Made by a program: the position numbers and the translations under genes. Positions 25,248 through 56,042 of a stretch of 64,000 nt of DNA are shown piece after piece; positions within the stretch are counted from its first letter, which is position 1, and each line of letters begins with the position of its first letter. Where the stretch lies: positions 166,001 through 230,000 of the forward strand of contig JAOPHQ010000570.1 of the NCBI GenBank assembly GCA_030340625.1. The letters run 5' to 3'. Below the pieces are notes generated by a model. That model was not told where the DNA came from and searched no databases. It worked only from the letters and a program-made list of their open reading frames with translations. The stretch is from Merluccius polli (taxonomy: Eukaryota > Chordata > Actinopteri > Gadiformes > Merlucciidae).

Positions 25248-28200
25248 GTAAGGACAGAGGTAGGGAGATAGAGAGAGGTAAGGGAGCGAGAGAGAGAGAG
25301 CGAGAGAGAGAGGTAAGGACAGAGGTAGGGAGATAGAGAGAGGTAAGGGAGCGAGAGAGAGAGAGAGAGAGAGAGAGGTAAGGACAGAGGTAGGGAGAGA
25401 GAGAGAGAGAGGTAAGGGAGCGAGAGAGGTAAGGAGAGAGAGAGCGAGAGAGAGAGGTATGGACAGAGGTAGGGAGCGAGAGAGAGAGCGGTAAGGGAGC
25501 GAGAGCGAAAGAGAGAGAGAGAGCGAGAGAGGTAAGGGAGCGAGAGAGAGAGAGAGAGAGGTAAGGACAGAGGTAGAGAGAGAGAGAGAGGTAAGGACAG
25601 AGGTAGGGAGAGAGAGACAGAGAGAGAGACAGACAGACAGAGAGAGACAGAGAGAGAGACAGAGACAGACAGAGAGAGAGACAGACAGAGAGAGAGAGAG
25701 AGTTAGACAGACGGCCCACGGCGTACGTATGACGGCTATCCGACACAGAAGTAGAATTTGGCCTTGAGTCGACAGCAGACATGGAGACTTGCAGGATGTT
25801 TACCTCCGGCGGTTCCCAGTCAGAGATGATGGAGTCCACCTTCATTTGCCTCCTGAACTCCACATGCTGCGTGAAGGAACAGAACATATGGGACTAGTCA
25901 TGGAGAATATCAGTGCTCTTCAGACTACTAATATACCAACCAATGGACTTGGTATTCATTTGTTTAGAAATACGGCACAACACAAATAGTACGAGTACAG
26001 GTCAACGTTTCCACACTGATAGAAAATAATGACTATTTAAAATGTCACTTTATTGTTAACCATGACAACAAAACAACAAAAACAAATCATAAAATAATAC
26101 CTTTCTGATCATCGCTTCCGATTTCGACACATTAAAGTCACGAGCTGGAAAGATAACGTTATTATCGGCGTTAGTTATACAAACGCCAGCAGAAAGTGGT
26201 TATAACATTGTAGAGCACAGAACTGTCAATTACAGTTTATCTCTTCTAAAAGTGAACATAAGCAGAGTACTTCAGTCGTTTGGTGAATGAATCTGCACTC
26301 TTTTTCACTGCCCACTTTAGCTTTTAAATGAGATCATCAGGTTTGTTTTCTCCACAGACTTCAGTGATTGAGAAAGAATGTATGGGCTGAGGGGCCGTGG
26401 GGGGACCTATAGGGCGAGGAGATAGTGGCTCGCCTACAGTTTAAGAGTTAAAGATAAGTTCAAACCAGTTTAACCTGCAATGTATTCATAAGGAGGTCGA
26501 TGGACATGCAGAGCGAACAAACAGACATGCGTCTGGACCTTTTGAAGCCGTGTGGCCGTGAGGAGAAGGAAGCATTGATCCGATTTCCTAGAGCTGCTAC
26601 TGAAACACTGGGAGAAGCTCTCTGATTTCGACAGCTCAAACACAACAATTTCGAACACTTTCAAATAAAAACGGTGAGGGAATTCATTGGTAGGTTTTTG
26701 GTTTTGTATATTCGACGTGGTTTTAAGTCTGTTGAACTGTGTGTTTGTTATTGATGTCAGGTCAGTAATTATTTATGCTACCATCCTGGTCAGGTCACTA
26801 TTGGAAACGAGATCTAACCTGGTTTGAACACAGGGTTGAAAGACAAAGAGTTCCCTTCAACTGGTCACAGCACACCAAACAAACTCCTGGTGGGAAACCC
26901 TGAAGTTTACTGAGTAGAATGTAACCCGATAGATCTGTTTTCTCGTACAGGCCTACAAAAAAACACTGATACCGCCCCACGAATAGACCGTGTTGATCGA
27001 AGTCTTAAGTGAAACTAATGTACACTAATGTAAATCCACTAATAGAAGTCGTTCCATTTGGTGCGTTGCATCAAGTGGAGAGGGTGTTTTAGCGGGTATG
27101 TGAGGTCTGTATGCTTAATGGATGACTATATGGACAGTTTAGTTTCCCCTTTTCCTGTCCAGTCCTTTATCTCCATGCTAAACGGCAAACAGGTAACATT
27201 TGAATGCTTCGCTGTTTAAAAATAAACCGAAAAATTGTAAAAGGTTTCACTTATGTGCTAGCTAAGTAGAGTCTATAGTCAAACAAACATGTTGACTAGA
27301 GAAATAGTCAACATGTTTGTTTGTTTTTTAAGTCTTACGTCTTGTTTCAGCAAGGCAATGCTAATGGGCTCTTTTTTTTAAAAGCCAATGCAAATATTGA
27401 ACATAGTCAGTGTGTGTGTGTGGGGGGGGTTATTGATCCAAATTCTTTGAACTGTGGGTCAGAGCTAGCATGAATCAACAAACCTCATGTCCCAGTCATG
27501 TCCACAGGAAGTGAGGGACAGGGAGGGAACTGGAGGGAACCGTCCAATCTTTACATTCATTGAATTTCACCATCCAAGTCTTTATAAAAGGTCACCAGGA
27601 ATGACATTATATATGTAATATTTACATTATCATAGTTCAAATATTAGGAATTGATTCAAATTTCTATTAACCTTTAGAGAAATGTGTGGTTAAAATAAAT
27701 GTCATCTAAAAATGTAATCAGATCTAATCGAATGGAATTGGAAAATCCAGCTACGAAAAAAAAGAGATTTTTTCGGCCAAACAGTTTTTTTATTGTACCT
27801 TATCAGTTGTTGCTGACAGACTGGGCTACTGGAACTGGGCTACTGGTCTTAAAGAGAAGACACACCTAGCTGACCCTTTAGTCATGCTAATGATATTAAT
27901 GAAACCACCAATGCCAGAACGCCAACGCTATCGGCTTGATTTTATCTTTTCACCACATCTCTTAATCACATTATTCTTTATGAACGTATTCACCATTTTA
28001 ACGATGAAAAAGGTTGAAGGATTACATTATCGAACCACAATGGTGACAGTGATAGGCCTAATCTAATCACAAATTGATTGCTGAGGTGCCATAAGGGATT
28101 ATTAAATAACGTATTTATTTTGTAACGATCTGGTTGTCATTTAGAGGAGAGAGGAGAAAATTCAACAACTGCTCTTAGGCTACACCTTGAGCGGTACTTT

Positions 28201-29099
28201 ATATTGTTTTTTATTTGTAGCCTATTAAAAAATATATATATATATATATTATTTGGCTTAGTATTATTGTTCGGCCATAGGCCAAGAGGCATACATGCTT
28301 GTTTGTTTTCAGACACAGTGAGAGAAAGGTGTAATTTCTCAGGTGTATGGAGACAGTTCACATCTTCCCACATCCCTGTCTGTGACTGACAGTAAAAAGT
28401 AACTCTAGTTAGTTTCTGCTGACCCCGCCGGGCCCCAGGGCAGGGAGGTACAGGGGTCCTCGCACCGCTAAACCTGTTCTTTCCCACAGGGACAGAATCT
28501 GTGGCTGGTTTCATGAACTGAGCCAATGACTCGCACTTCATTTATTGGACAAAGTTGGCGTCTTGTTAGTCAGCAGCACTGAGCATAATCAATTTGCAGA
28601 CTTGTTTTGAAGCCTCACGGGTTCCCCCCCCCCTCCCGACATGTGACCAAGAGGCCTATAGGCCCTAGTCTCCGGTTAACGTCCTAGATGTGACTGACAT
28701 GACGCAGGGGCGCCGTAAGGGTTGAGGGGAAAGTTAGGACGATGCCAAGGGCCCAGTGCTGACAGGGGCCCCCCTCAGAGAGGGGCAATATTATATTATT
28801 GCATAGGGCACCGAAATCTCTAGCAGCGCCCCTGCTGACTCAGTCCAAAAAAACATAATGAACCACCCAAAATCCTGTGGCAAACACAGCAGAGGAACAG
28901 CCACTGCTGCTCGTCTATCAAGCCCTGTGGGCTAGTGGTGGTGGTGGGTGATGGGTGATAGGTGGGTCAGGAATCGAACCCGGGTCTCTCACCTCGGAGC
29001 CAGCGGAGCAGATAGTGGTCGTGGTGAGCGGGGAGGGCGGGCAGGATGTCCTGAATTCTCTCCCGAAACTGGCGACAGGGGACATAATACACAGACACA

Positions 29100-29139
<40 letters not shown>

Positions 29140-29320
29140 CACACACACACAGTGACTAATTGACCATATGTTTTGACGACAGGAAAATAAAGCCACATTA
29201 ACAATGAAGTTGGATCGTGATTTGTGCATCTAGGGGATGCAAGGCCAGTCAGTCAGGCTTACCAACCTCAGATAATAGTTCTGCCTGTTTCGGACTGAGG
29301 TCCCCCACTCGTCCACTCAT
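21420..29320 (-). CDS. sec14l2: SEC14-like lipid-transfer protein (SEC14L2/3/4 group), complete, 12 exons
   Basis: Exons: 29320-29267, 29068-28993, 26144-26101, 25866-25804, 24886-24698, 24506-24411, 23617-23557, 23197-23114, 23000-22894, 22575-22436, 22277-22111, 21562-21420. All junctions are GT-AG in phase; the total is 1,224 nt (407 aa plus TGA), close to the 403 aa of human SEC14L2. It starts MSGRVGDLSPKQ, the family N-terminus. Domains: CRAL-TRIO N-terminal helices (about 13-60, with LLRWLRARDFNVSKSEAM), CRAL-TRIO lipid-binding pocket (about 75-250, with GGMCGYDREGSPVWYD and YDCEGLGLKHMWKPA), and a GOLD domain (about 255-390, with WQFASDGADIGFGVF and YVLRFDNSYS). These cytosolic proteins bind squalene, tocopherol or phosphoinositides. 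The C-terminal tail is Pro/Gly-rich instead of the usual Lys-containing end. Fish-specific members (sec14l7, sec14l8) are equally possible, so the symbol is a family guess. Confidence 0.9.
21690..21800 (-). mobile_element. tRNA-derived SINE-like fragment
   Basis: On the minus strand, CCGAAAGGTACTGGGTTCGA is followed by a body seen in the other SINE-like copies (plus strand GACTCAAGGATGCCCACAG). It lies in the last intron of the SEC14-like gene. Confidence 0.5.
22302..22375 (+). repeat. Dispersed repeat, copy in SEC14-like intron 10
   Basis: The text CCCCTATTTTACCAGGCGTC through CCCATTTGCGACACC aligns with 22647-22713 (CCCCTATGTTACCACCAGGT through CCATTTGTGACATC). The two copies sit in neighbouring introns of the same gene. 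Confidence 0.5.
22640..22860 (+). repeat. Dispersed repeat, longer copy in SEC14-like intron 9
   Basis: A second, longer copy of the repeat at 22302-22375. It includes a short inverted repeat, CCATTTGTGACATCACAAAT, and a further TGATGTCACAAATGG near 22830. It looks like a fish non-autonomous element; the ends are not defined. Confidence 0.45.
23250..23418 (-). mobile_element. tRNA-derived SINE-like copy
   Basis: The minus strand reads GGGGCAGGATGGTCCAGTAG (box A-like) and CTGGGTTCGATCCCCAATGT (box B), with a body like the copies at 15800 and 17480. It lies in intron 7 of the SEC14-like gene. Confidence 0.6.
23728..24249. mobile_element. Palindromic MITE-like element, copy 1 (SEC14-like intron 6)
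   Basis: The ends are imperfect inverted repeats: ATGCTACCCATACATCAGAA on the left; on the right ATGCTGGGCTTACACCAAAA when read on the minus strand. Near its centre is an 18-bp perfect palindrome (24046-24063 with 24066-24083, arm CTTGCGATAATATCAAAC). A related element is at 37588-37989. No open frame. Confidence 0.55.
24898..25702 (+). repeat. Poly-G/(GA)n and purine-rich minisatellite
   Basis: About 800 bp that is almost purely purine on the plus strand. A G-run at about 24898-24911 and (GA)n at 24912-24965 are followed by irregular units containing GGTAAGGACAGAGGTAGGGA and GGTAAGGGAGCGAGAGAG. It ends immediately upstream (transcript sense) of SEC14-like exon 5, so the transcript carries a giant polypyrimidine tract into the acceptor. 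Confidence 0.9.
26145..28992 (-). other. SEC14-like gene intron 2
   Basis: The largest intron of this gene. Contents: an inverted repeat at about 27285-27324 (CAAACAAACATGTTGACTA with its complement), a MITE-like element at 28705-28834, and a SINE-like box B (GGTTCGATTCC on minus) at about 28966-28985, against the exon 2 donor. No further exon was found. Confidence 0.55.
28705..28834. mobile_element. Short terminal-inverted-repeat element (MITE-like)
   Basis: It begins CAGGGGCGCCGTAAGG and ends AGCAGCGCCCCTG, giving a 9-bp terminal inverted repeat CAGGGGCGC. No clear target duplication was seen, so the superfamily is not assigned. Confidence 0.45.
29095..29150 (+). repeat. (CA)n microsatellite in SEC14-like intron 1
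   Basis: A CA tract of about 55 bp with some CT interruptions, inside the 198-bp first intron. Confidence 0.9.
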
Positions 29321-29334
29321 GGCGCCGGTGAAGT

Positions 29335-29600
29335 TTTACGCACAGAGGCAACAGGACGTGGTCGCTACCTGTGAATGTTCTGGACCATTACGCACAGAGG
29401 CAACAGACGTAGTTCCTACCTATGAATGATCTGGACCATTACGCACAGAGGCAACAGACGTGAATAATCTCCATTACGCACAGAGGCAACAGACGTAGTC
29501 CTTACCTGTGAACGATCTCCATTACGCACAGAGGCGACAGACGTGAATGATCTCCATTACGCACAGAGGCACCAGCAGTGGTCCCTACCTGTGAATGAGC
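29335..29600 (+). repeat. Tandem repeat in the 5' region of the SEC14-like gene
   Basis: Five or six degenerate units share the core ATTACGCACAGAGGCAACAG followed by ACGTAGTCC and a CTACCTGTGAATGATCT block. Unit length alternates between about 35 and 60 bp. It begins within 20 bp upstream of the start codon, so it lies in the 5' leader and/or promoter. Confidence 0.7.
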
Positions 29601-30005
29601 TCTGTTGGGCTCCAGGGAGTCTCCAGACGGGGCTGAAGACCCTCCCCTCGCCCCTCTTCCAATAGAGACGCGCGTATCAGCAGGCAGCAGGGCAGGGACT
29701 ATCATGGGCCCCGGGCCCCCCGAGGGCCTCCGCCTACTTCCATAAACACGTTTAAAAAATATGTATTCACTTCTTATTCTGATTGGTTTTGCATGTTGGG
29801 TTGGGCCTATACCCTTAGAGTGACTTAAAACTGCGGCCAGGCCAGCCTCCACTTGGAAAAGCACGGTCAAACCAGCCCCCCACGTTGATTGGCGGTACGC
29901 GTAGATACTAGGCATGATTTCAAAATAAAAGCCACGCTCCCGTGAACGTGATAGGACGTGAATGTGCTTTCACGTGCATTCAATAAATCAGTCAATATCC
30001 TCAAT

Positions 30006-30024
30006 CTGAATTTAGAAGGAACAG

Positions 30025-30097
<73 letters not shown>

Positions 30098-30403
30098 CAC
30101 TTTAGAGGGCTTTAACTTTGAAATTCCACATCAGAATGGCCTGAGATTACCTGAGTGACACTCAGATAAAACAGGGGGTTTCCTTTTAATATCAACCTGA
30201 AGTTTGTACATGACACTTAGACGAACTATACAAACTCTGTTCCCTGTTTTTCACGGCGCAGTTTCACTTCAGAATGAAACCCTCTGAGGCTGACCACCTC
30301 AGAGTGTCACTCAGGTAATCTCAGTCCATTCTGATGTGGAATTTCAAAGTTAAAGCCCTCTAAGGTGTCATATGTACACACTCTGTTCCTTCTAAATTCA
30401 GAA
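30006..30403. mobile_element. Foldback element with long inverted repeats
   Basis: The left arm starts TCTGAATTTAGAAGGAACAG and the right arm ends with its complement. The arms also share GGGCTTTAACTTTGAAATTC and GAGATTACCTGAGTGACACTC-type text over about 100 bp each. A (TA)n tract (about 30030-30094) interrupts the left arm only. No target duplication was identified. Confidence 0.65.
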
Positions 30404-32737
30404 GAACTGAAACTGCAAACAAAGAATAGGGTACAAATCAAAACCATATAGTTGCAGTTGAAAAACATTTGCCTTAAAAAGTCAGTTTACTACAGGCCTA
30501 CTTGAGAGTCCAACACCTGATTGGGTGACAGGACTGGACGGCCTTCCAGCGAATGGCCTCCAATCAATCAAAAGCTGCTGAAGTTTGCTCAGACTGATCT
30601 GGGCTCCTGAATGACATCACGATGGAAAACTGCATGCACCAAAACAAAACTTGAGCGCTTCAATGCATTTATTTAGTCAATTGTTTTGCTACATACCACC
30701 AAGACACGGACATGTTTGCCAAATAAAGCTGATGTACATAAATATAGCCTGAATATGCATTGCACATCTTTCTTGACAGGCTTTTGGTAAATAATTAAAA
30801 ACTTGAAACATCATGATAGAAACCATAGTGCAATGTGATTTATGTGAGATAAATTAATGTTTTTCCACAAACATTGTAAGGCATACTATTGTTATAGCCT
30901 GTGTTTGGTAAATGTTCATAACATTGGGCATTAATCACAATTTCTTTGCAAAGCCCTTGAAAACTGTATTTGTGATAATTGGTTGTTTATACAAATGAAC
31001 TTCACCTAATTAACATGTACATTATTTTTATATGGGGTGCATAGATAATGCCGTTCTCACTCATTTAAACCCAGAAAGCAGTAACAAATGGTTTGAGGAA
31101 TATTTAGCTATTTTGCTATTTTTGAGCGTTGTATATTTTTTAAAGCTTCGCTTGGACATTACATCTGACACTAAAGCATACTAGGCCTACATATACTCAG
31201 CATGGGGTGGTTTTAATGACATCACGAAACAGAAAATAAATCGTCAATTTTACCCTCTCAAATGTATATATATTGCTACACCAACACTACAAACGTAATG
31301 CACCTTTATACTTCCTATCAAAAATATCAATTTGTAGTCTTGTGATAAAACTTTTAATACGAAATGTTTCAAAAATAGTTAAATATCTTTAAAATGACAG
31401 AGCAATGCATATACACTGGAGAACAGAGAGCTACAGCTAAAATGGGACTGATGTAGTTCGCTGGCAACTACAAATACAGGTTTGATCCGGTTCCAGAGCT
31501 GCATATGCTTTGACAGAATGTTTGTTTTTCGCCAACGGAAAGATGATTTGCCAGCCCACCGTTCACTTGAAAAGCTTCAGCGCATGTAAGCGTACCTTAG
31601 TGTTTCTGTAAAATCAAACACATTTTTTAGCACAACGCCTTCTCTCGCTTTTGAGCTTACGATGAAATAGTCGAGAGGTTGTGGTTTTCTCGGAGAATGG
31701 CCTTAACTTACTTATCCACATGGATGTGGGGTCGTTTATATTGGAACCGCACTGAAGCATAGTTTTAAAAGACGGCACGTTTGCATGAGTGACACCAAAC
31801 TGGGGGGGGGGGGGGGGGGGGGGGCTTGGATCTAAAGTCGAACAATTTACACAGAAACGTGACGCTGGTGTTTTGCCAATGACTGCTTGTCTGAAAAAAC
31901 AACCACCACACAGATAAGATAACAAACTGACAGAAAGGGAGGTGAGATTTTAAAAGATAGCCAAGAAGTTAAACGGGAGGGAAAGCAGCAGACACCTCCT
32001 ACTTAACCAGCGATGCACTATTGTAAGTGAGATGAGTTTATTTGGGGCGTTCATCTTCCAATCCCGACCACATCCATCTACAAGACCTTGTTTGGCAGAG
32101 AAAACGAAACAAAATACAATGCTGACCGCTTAAATCGTGTGCAGTTTAAATATTACATTTCAAGTTATAAGCAATAAGAAGAATAATAGTGTAAATTAAT
32201 TCCAGCATTTTACCTCTGCACCCGATCATCACGTGTATAGAATGTAAAACACTGAATACACACCAATTCATTTCATATAATTCCTCTGGATATAACACTT
32301 TTTTTTTTACCCCTCGAGAATATAATAAATAAATCTAAATCATTTTAGACCAGAGAGTCCATCTGAGAAATTCACTGAGATGGGACGAGCCGCCAGACAC
32401 TGGCACGGAAAAGCCAGAACAGAAGAAAATAGATTCATTTCCTGGATATATTTGGTCATATTATCATTATTTTACATGTTTAGTGTTTGGCCTCTTGAAT
32501 CAAAGCCACTTTGGTAACCACAAAAAAAAAAAAAAACGGCTCCCCCCCCACAGACACTTGGCTTGCGTCTCACATCTTCACATACAATCTTTAAAAGTCC
32601 TTCTCCGTCTTCCCCTTAGTCTTTAGTGTTCGGTTGCCAGGGCAACCGTAGTCACGTCCACCCTCATAGGTGTGTCCTGGATATTCCATGAGGTGTTCAT
32701 GAGAGAGTGTGTAGGTGTATGTGTGTGCGTATGTGTC

Positions 32738-32742
32738 TGTTT

Positions 32743-32791
<49 letters not shown>
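32738..32791 (+). repeat. (GT)n microsatellite
   Basis: Pure GT tract in the zfyve16 3' UTR region, with irregular GT-rich flanks to about 32900. Confidence 0.9.
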
Positions 32792-32793
<2 letters not shown>

Positions 32794-32906
32794 CCATGCG
32801 CAAATGTGTGTGCCTGTGCATCTGTGTGCGTGCGTGTGTGCATGCGTGCGTGCGTAAGTGTGTGTGCGTGCGTGTGTGTGTGTGTGTCTGCGCGTGTGTC
32901 TGCGGA

Positions 32907-52375
<19,469 letters not shown>

Positions 52376-54090
52376 GCTGTGTGACAGTGAGGACGTTTCA
52401 CCACACCGCTACATCCTGAAACACACACACATGACAACACATGTTTTTTTTTTACACGTTTTCATCTTAAAAATGTTGTATATTGGAGTGATATCTAATA
52501 TGGCAACAGCATAGCCCAGTGTATGTAAAACGTGGCGAGCAGGCCTAATGAAATGTGATCAGTGAAACGTGTCCAGTTTGTCATAGCCTATATCATATTA
52601 TTAATCTTTAACTCATCAGATATAAACTAACATCACTCCACCCAAACCTAGTTAGTTAGTTAGTTAGTTAGTAGTAGCTTAGGATGTTGTTGCTGTACAC
52701 CACACAAACAATGTAAAGAACAAATACATTGATATAACACCTGAATAAAGTTAACAGCATTTTCAAGTCTATGACCACTGAAGCTAACTCACTGCCAATG
52801 CCAATAGGTCTATCAAGTGTAAATTCACTGGATGAAGGCACTGGAAATGTACCAAATAATATAATATCGTTAGATTAATATCCTAGTCCTGTAAAGACAC
52901 CATACCGTTTACAAATGTTGTAATGTTTCAACATTGGGACATGTGTGATGTGATTTATAGTGGCTTTAAAATGTCAAACGTTTTTTTATGACATTAGGGT
53001 GGGGTCCATCTTTTCTGTCTCTCTCTCCCTCTCTTTCTGGTCTGGTCACGTCAAGGCAATCCGATGTCATTACTAATACTAACTTACTTTGAGTGTCCTC
53101 AATACGAGTCGCCAAATAAAAACAGACCACGGCCATTTCGTAGGACTGGTGCCACACACACACACACACACACACGTAAATAACAATAGTACAGAAAATT
53201 CAACGTCCCAGAGTAACGTTTGCAAAACAAATCCCTGTGTCCAGGAGGCTAACGCAGGTGCCATCGCACGGCGTGTGGCCTACTATTCAAAGTACGGCAA
53301 CCAACGAGGCCTACCTCCAGAACACAGTAGCGGGACTAAGGGGTCGCGTATCCGCGTAAATAAAGCAACAACGGTACACCTTTTCAAACGTAGTACGTAC
53401 ATTTTGTTAACGCTCATTCCCCCTCACCCCACACACACACGTTGTGTTTTGTACGTCCCTGTGTCTGACGAGACCGCTCGCATACCCCCCAACATAGCCA
53501 TTACAAACTAGCCACAGAGACACAGCCGCCACTTTAAAAAAGAAAAGGCACAACAACGTGATGCGACGTAGCGACACGTTCACAAACTACAACATTACAA
53601 CAACAACAGCAACTTCTTGAATACATTGGTAACACACGTTATAAGCCCAAAGCTACAGGTTAACACACACATATATATATATATAGTACATCCATCTCTC
53701 CACTATATCCACCTGACGGACGTCCAAGTTAGAGGAACGCTAAATGTCAGTTGGCTCTGTGTGTGTGTGTGTGGTGAGATTAGCTCAACTAGCTAGCTAG
53801 CGGCGAGCGTCAAAAAAAAGGCTGTCATGTTAGTTTTTTGTTGTTGTTGTTTTTTTCTTTTTGTTGTTGTTGTTTTTTTACCACAACTGTTTCATGCCGT
53901 GTCTCTGTCCTCGTCCTCCGCGGTTGTACACGTTTACGGTGTGCTGGACGTCAACCCAGAGGGGCAGCGGACGCCATTCTCCGGGACTCAGTGTGTGCTG
54001 GCGGAGGACCGCCGGGGGACCGCCGCCGCCGCCGCCAGTTCAATTAAAGGGCTGCCGGAGTTCAGGCGCTCAGGCGGCCATCTTGAATGG
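52376..54090 (-). other. zfyve16 5' leader and first intron
   Basis: The first coding exon extends into 5' UTR up to an acceptor (TTTCAG ending at 52416), so at least one upstream non-coding exon exists. The GC-rich block 53880-54090 is the likely first exon and promoter. It carries AAGATGGCCGCC (minus strand, 54084-54073), a YY1-type core element found at many transcription starts. The rest of the intron shows (CA)n near 53155-53176 and nothing else recognised. Confidence 0.5.
54073..54084 (-). promoter_or_regulatory. YY1-type initiator element for zfyve16
   Basis: AAGATGGCCGCC on the minus strand matches the YY1 consensus AAGATGGCGGC at most positions. It sits in the GC-rich block upstream of the zfyve16 leader acceptor. 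The embedded ATG begins a three-codon reading frame (Met-Ala-Ala-stop). Confidence 0.45.
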
Positions 54091-54214
54091 ACCGTGGGGG
54101 TGGGAGGTCAAACCAAACCCACACACACACGCAAGCTGCGAATAATAATAATAATACGTTTATTGTTTGATACGGTTGGTTTCAGAACAAAACGTCGACA
54201 TTTCGATATCTAAC

Positions 54215-54223
54215 TGTGTGTGT

Positions 54224-54254
<31 letters not shown>

Positions 54255-54317
54255 CATGCCATGTGACAACTGTGCCCAAATTTGTGTGATTGATATCCCC
54301 CCAAAATATAAAGCGTC

Positions 54318-54394
<77 letters not shown>
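54215..54394 (+). repeat. (GT)n, poly-G and (TA)n cluster
   Basis: (GT)n about 54215-54238, a G-run to about 54254, and (TA)n 54324-54394. It lies in the head-to-head interval between zfyve16 and ube2l3. Confidence 0.9.
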
Positions 54395-54398
<4 letters not shown>

Positions 54399-54650
54399 CC
54401 AACTACGGTACAACTCTGTTATTTTAAGGAACGGGACATGTCTCGCTCACTTTTCCAATCCAAACAACCAATGAACACATAAGTATTATTTTCTACCCTA
54501 TTACATTACATATCGCACTTCTATGATCCTATTAAACGACGTTGGACCCACTTAATAGTCGTTAATAGACGTGTCTGGATCACACCCACGAGGCCTATGT
54601 GGGGTTTCTAGCGGCCGTCCCGGACTCGGTTCAGAGTGACGCCGCCCGCT

Positions 54651-54668
54651 GCGCCTAGGGGGCGCTGT
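54651..54668 (+). promoter_or_regulatory. Candidate CTCF site
   Basis: GCGCCTAGGGGGCGCTGTT carries the AGGGGGCGCT core of the CTCF motif. It lies in the 2.1-kb interval between two divergent promoters. A match by eye only. Confidence 0.35.
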
Positions 54669-56032
54669 TGCTGCGGTTTGCTGCGTGCGCACCCCGCGTT
54701 GCTTCCTGTTTGCTGCGTGCGCACGCCGCGGGGTCCTAGAGCCCGTAGGGCTCAGTGGACGACGTAAAGTAGGTCAGTTCAATTGGAAACGTGGGCATGT
54801 ATGGTTGTTTTTTTGTGTTGTTTTGTTGTGTTGTGTAAGAGCCTTAGACTTAAACTAGAGATAATTAGTAAAAAAATAAAAAATAAAATAATATATATAT
54901 ATGGCTATATATAATATGAAAAACAACATTCAGCCACTATATGTTTGTTTCCTTATGGCCTACAGCCCTGCTGTATATATTTTAAAGGAGAGAAATAACC
55001 AGAGAAACACTGAAACCAGGATTTCAGCGTTGATGTTGCTGCAAAAAGTGAAATAACTACGTGGGACAAGTCAAACACGAACACACAGCTCTTCGGGCGT
55101 GGCGTGGCCATTTTATTCTGCATTTGAGGGTTTTCCCCAAACTTTCCAGGTGCTGTCCATGGTGCTGAGTGGCCAGGAGCCAACGTGTTTACATACATTT
55201 TTTTGTTTTTTTATTACGTAGGCTATATTTGTATAATATATTTATTCATATGAATATACATATTTTCCGTTTTAAAAAGCCATTTTAAACCCAATATACC
55301 TGTAATGTCAGATAGCAGTCTTAGATAGCCTACATGACGATTATAGGCCAATTTAATATTATTAAATTGTTATTTTAATAGTGTGATTCTTTTACACTGT
55401 AAAGTGTGCTAGATTTAATTGGCCTCATTTCAAATCGCTAGATTTGTTATATCGGCCTTCCACCCCCAAACAAGTTAAATGTTGAATATTGCATTCATTT
55501 TGTAATAGGCCTACATAGATATTGCAGATACATTGCAGTTCAGTCGACAAGAAAAGTATTTAAGACTTAAGTCACCCATGGTCGTCGTAGTGCTATCTGG
55601 TACCCAAAAGCTGCCAAGTGGCATACACTGTAAGCTAACTACAGTATTTTTGATGTATTTATAGGCCTGTCTATTTTTACATGCGATTCCTGTTCCTTTT
55701 CAACATATGGAGGATATAGCCTATTAGTGAGCAAGAATCATTAGAACCATCATATCCATTTCGTCATCCTTTGTTATTTAAAAAATAACATAAATGGCAA
55801 AATAAATGGCACATATTGGACTAATAATAGCCTAGTTGACATTAGCAATAGTTATGCTTTGACTGTAGCCCCATCCCATTGTTCATACACTTTTTTTTTT
55901 AAATGGCGTGTTAATGACACAATACGTTGTTTTTTGCCTTTTATAACCTACCTTATTTTTATACACACAGCGTGTGTGTTTTCCTCACCGCGGATTTGAC
56001 GGAATTAAAACAAATTTGCACCCCGCGACGTC

Positions 56033-56042
56033 GCGCATGCGC
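56033..56042 (+). promoter_or_regulatory. NRF1 site in ube2l3 promoter
   Basis: GCGCATGCGC is the palindromic NRF1 core, 137 bp upstream of the ube2l3 start codon. It is adjacent to a GCGACGTCGC CRE-like element, in CpG-rich sequence. Confidence 0.5.

Larger units (their letters stand above)
29321..32906. other. Intergenic interval, SEC14-like 5' side to zfyve16 3' side
   Basis: Contains the tandem repeat at 29335-29600, a foldback element at 30006-30403, about 2 kb of AT-rich sequence without recognisable genes, a G-run at about 31801-31824, a candidate zfyve16 poly(A) signal at 32037-32042 (TTTATT on plus), and (GT)n at 32738-32791. Confidence 0.5.

Noticed and set aside
24883..25887. 334-codon Ser/Leu-rich minus-strand frame
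   Set aside because: It covers the (CU)n minisatellite and overlaps real exon 4 of the SEC14-like gene, which is spliced in the middle of it.
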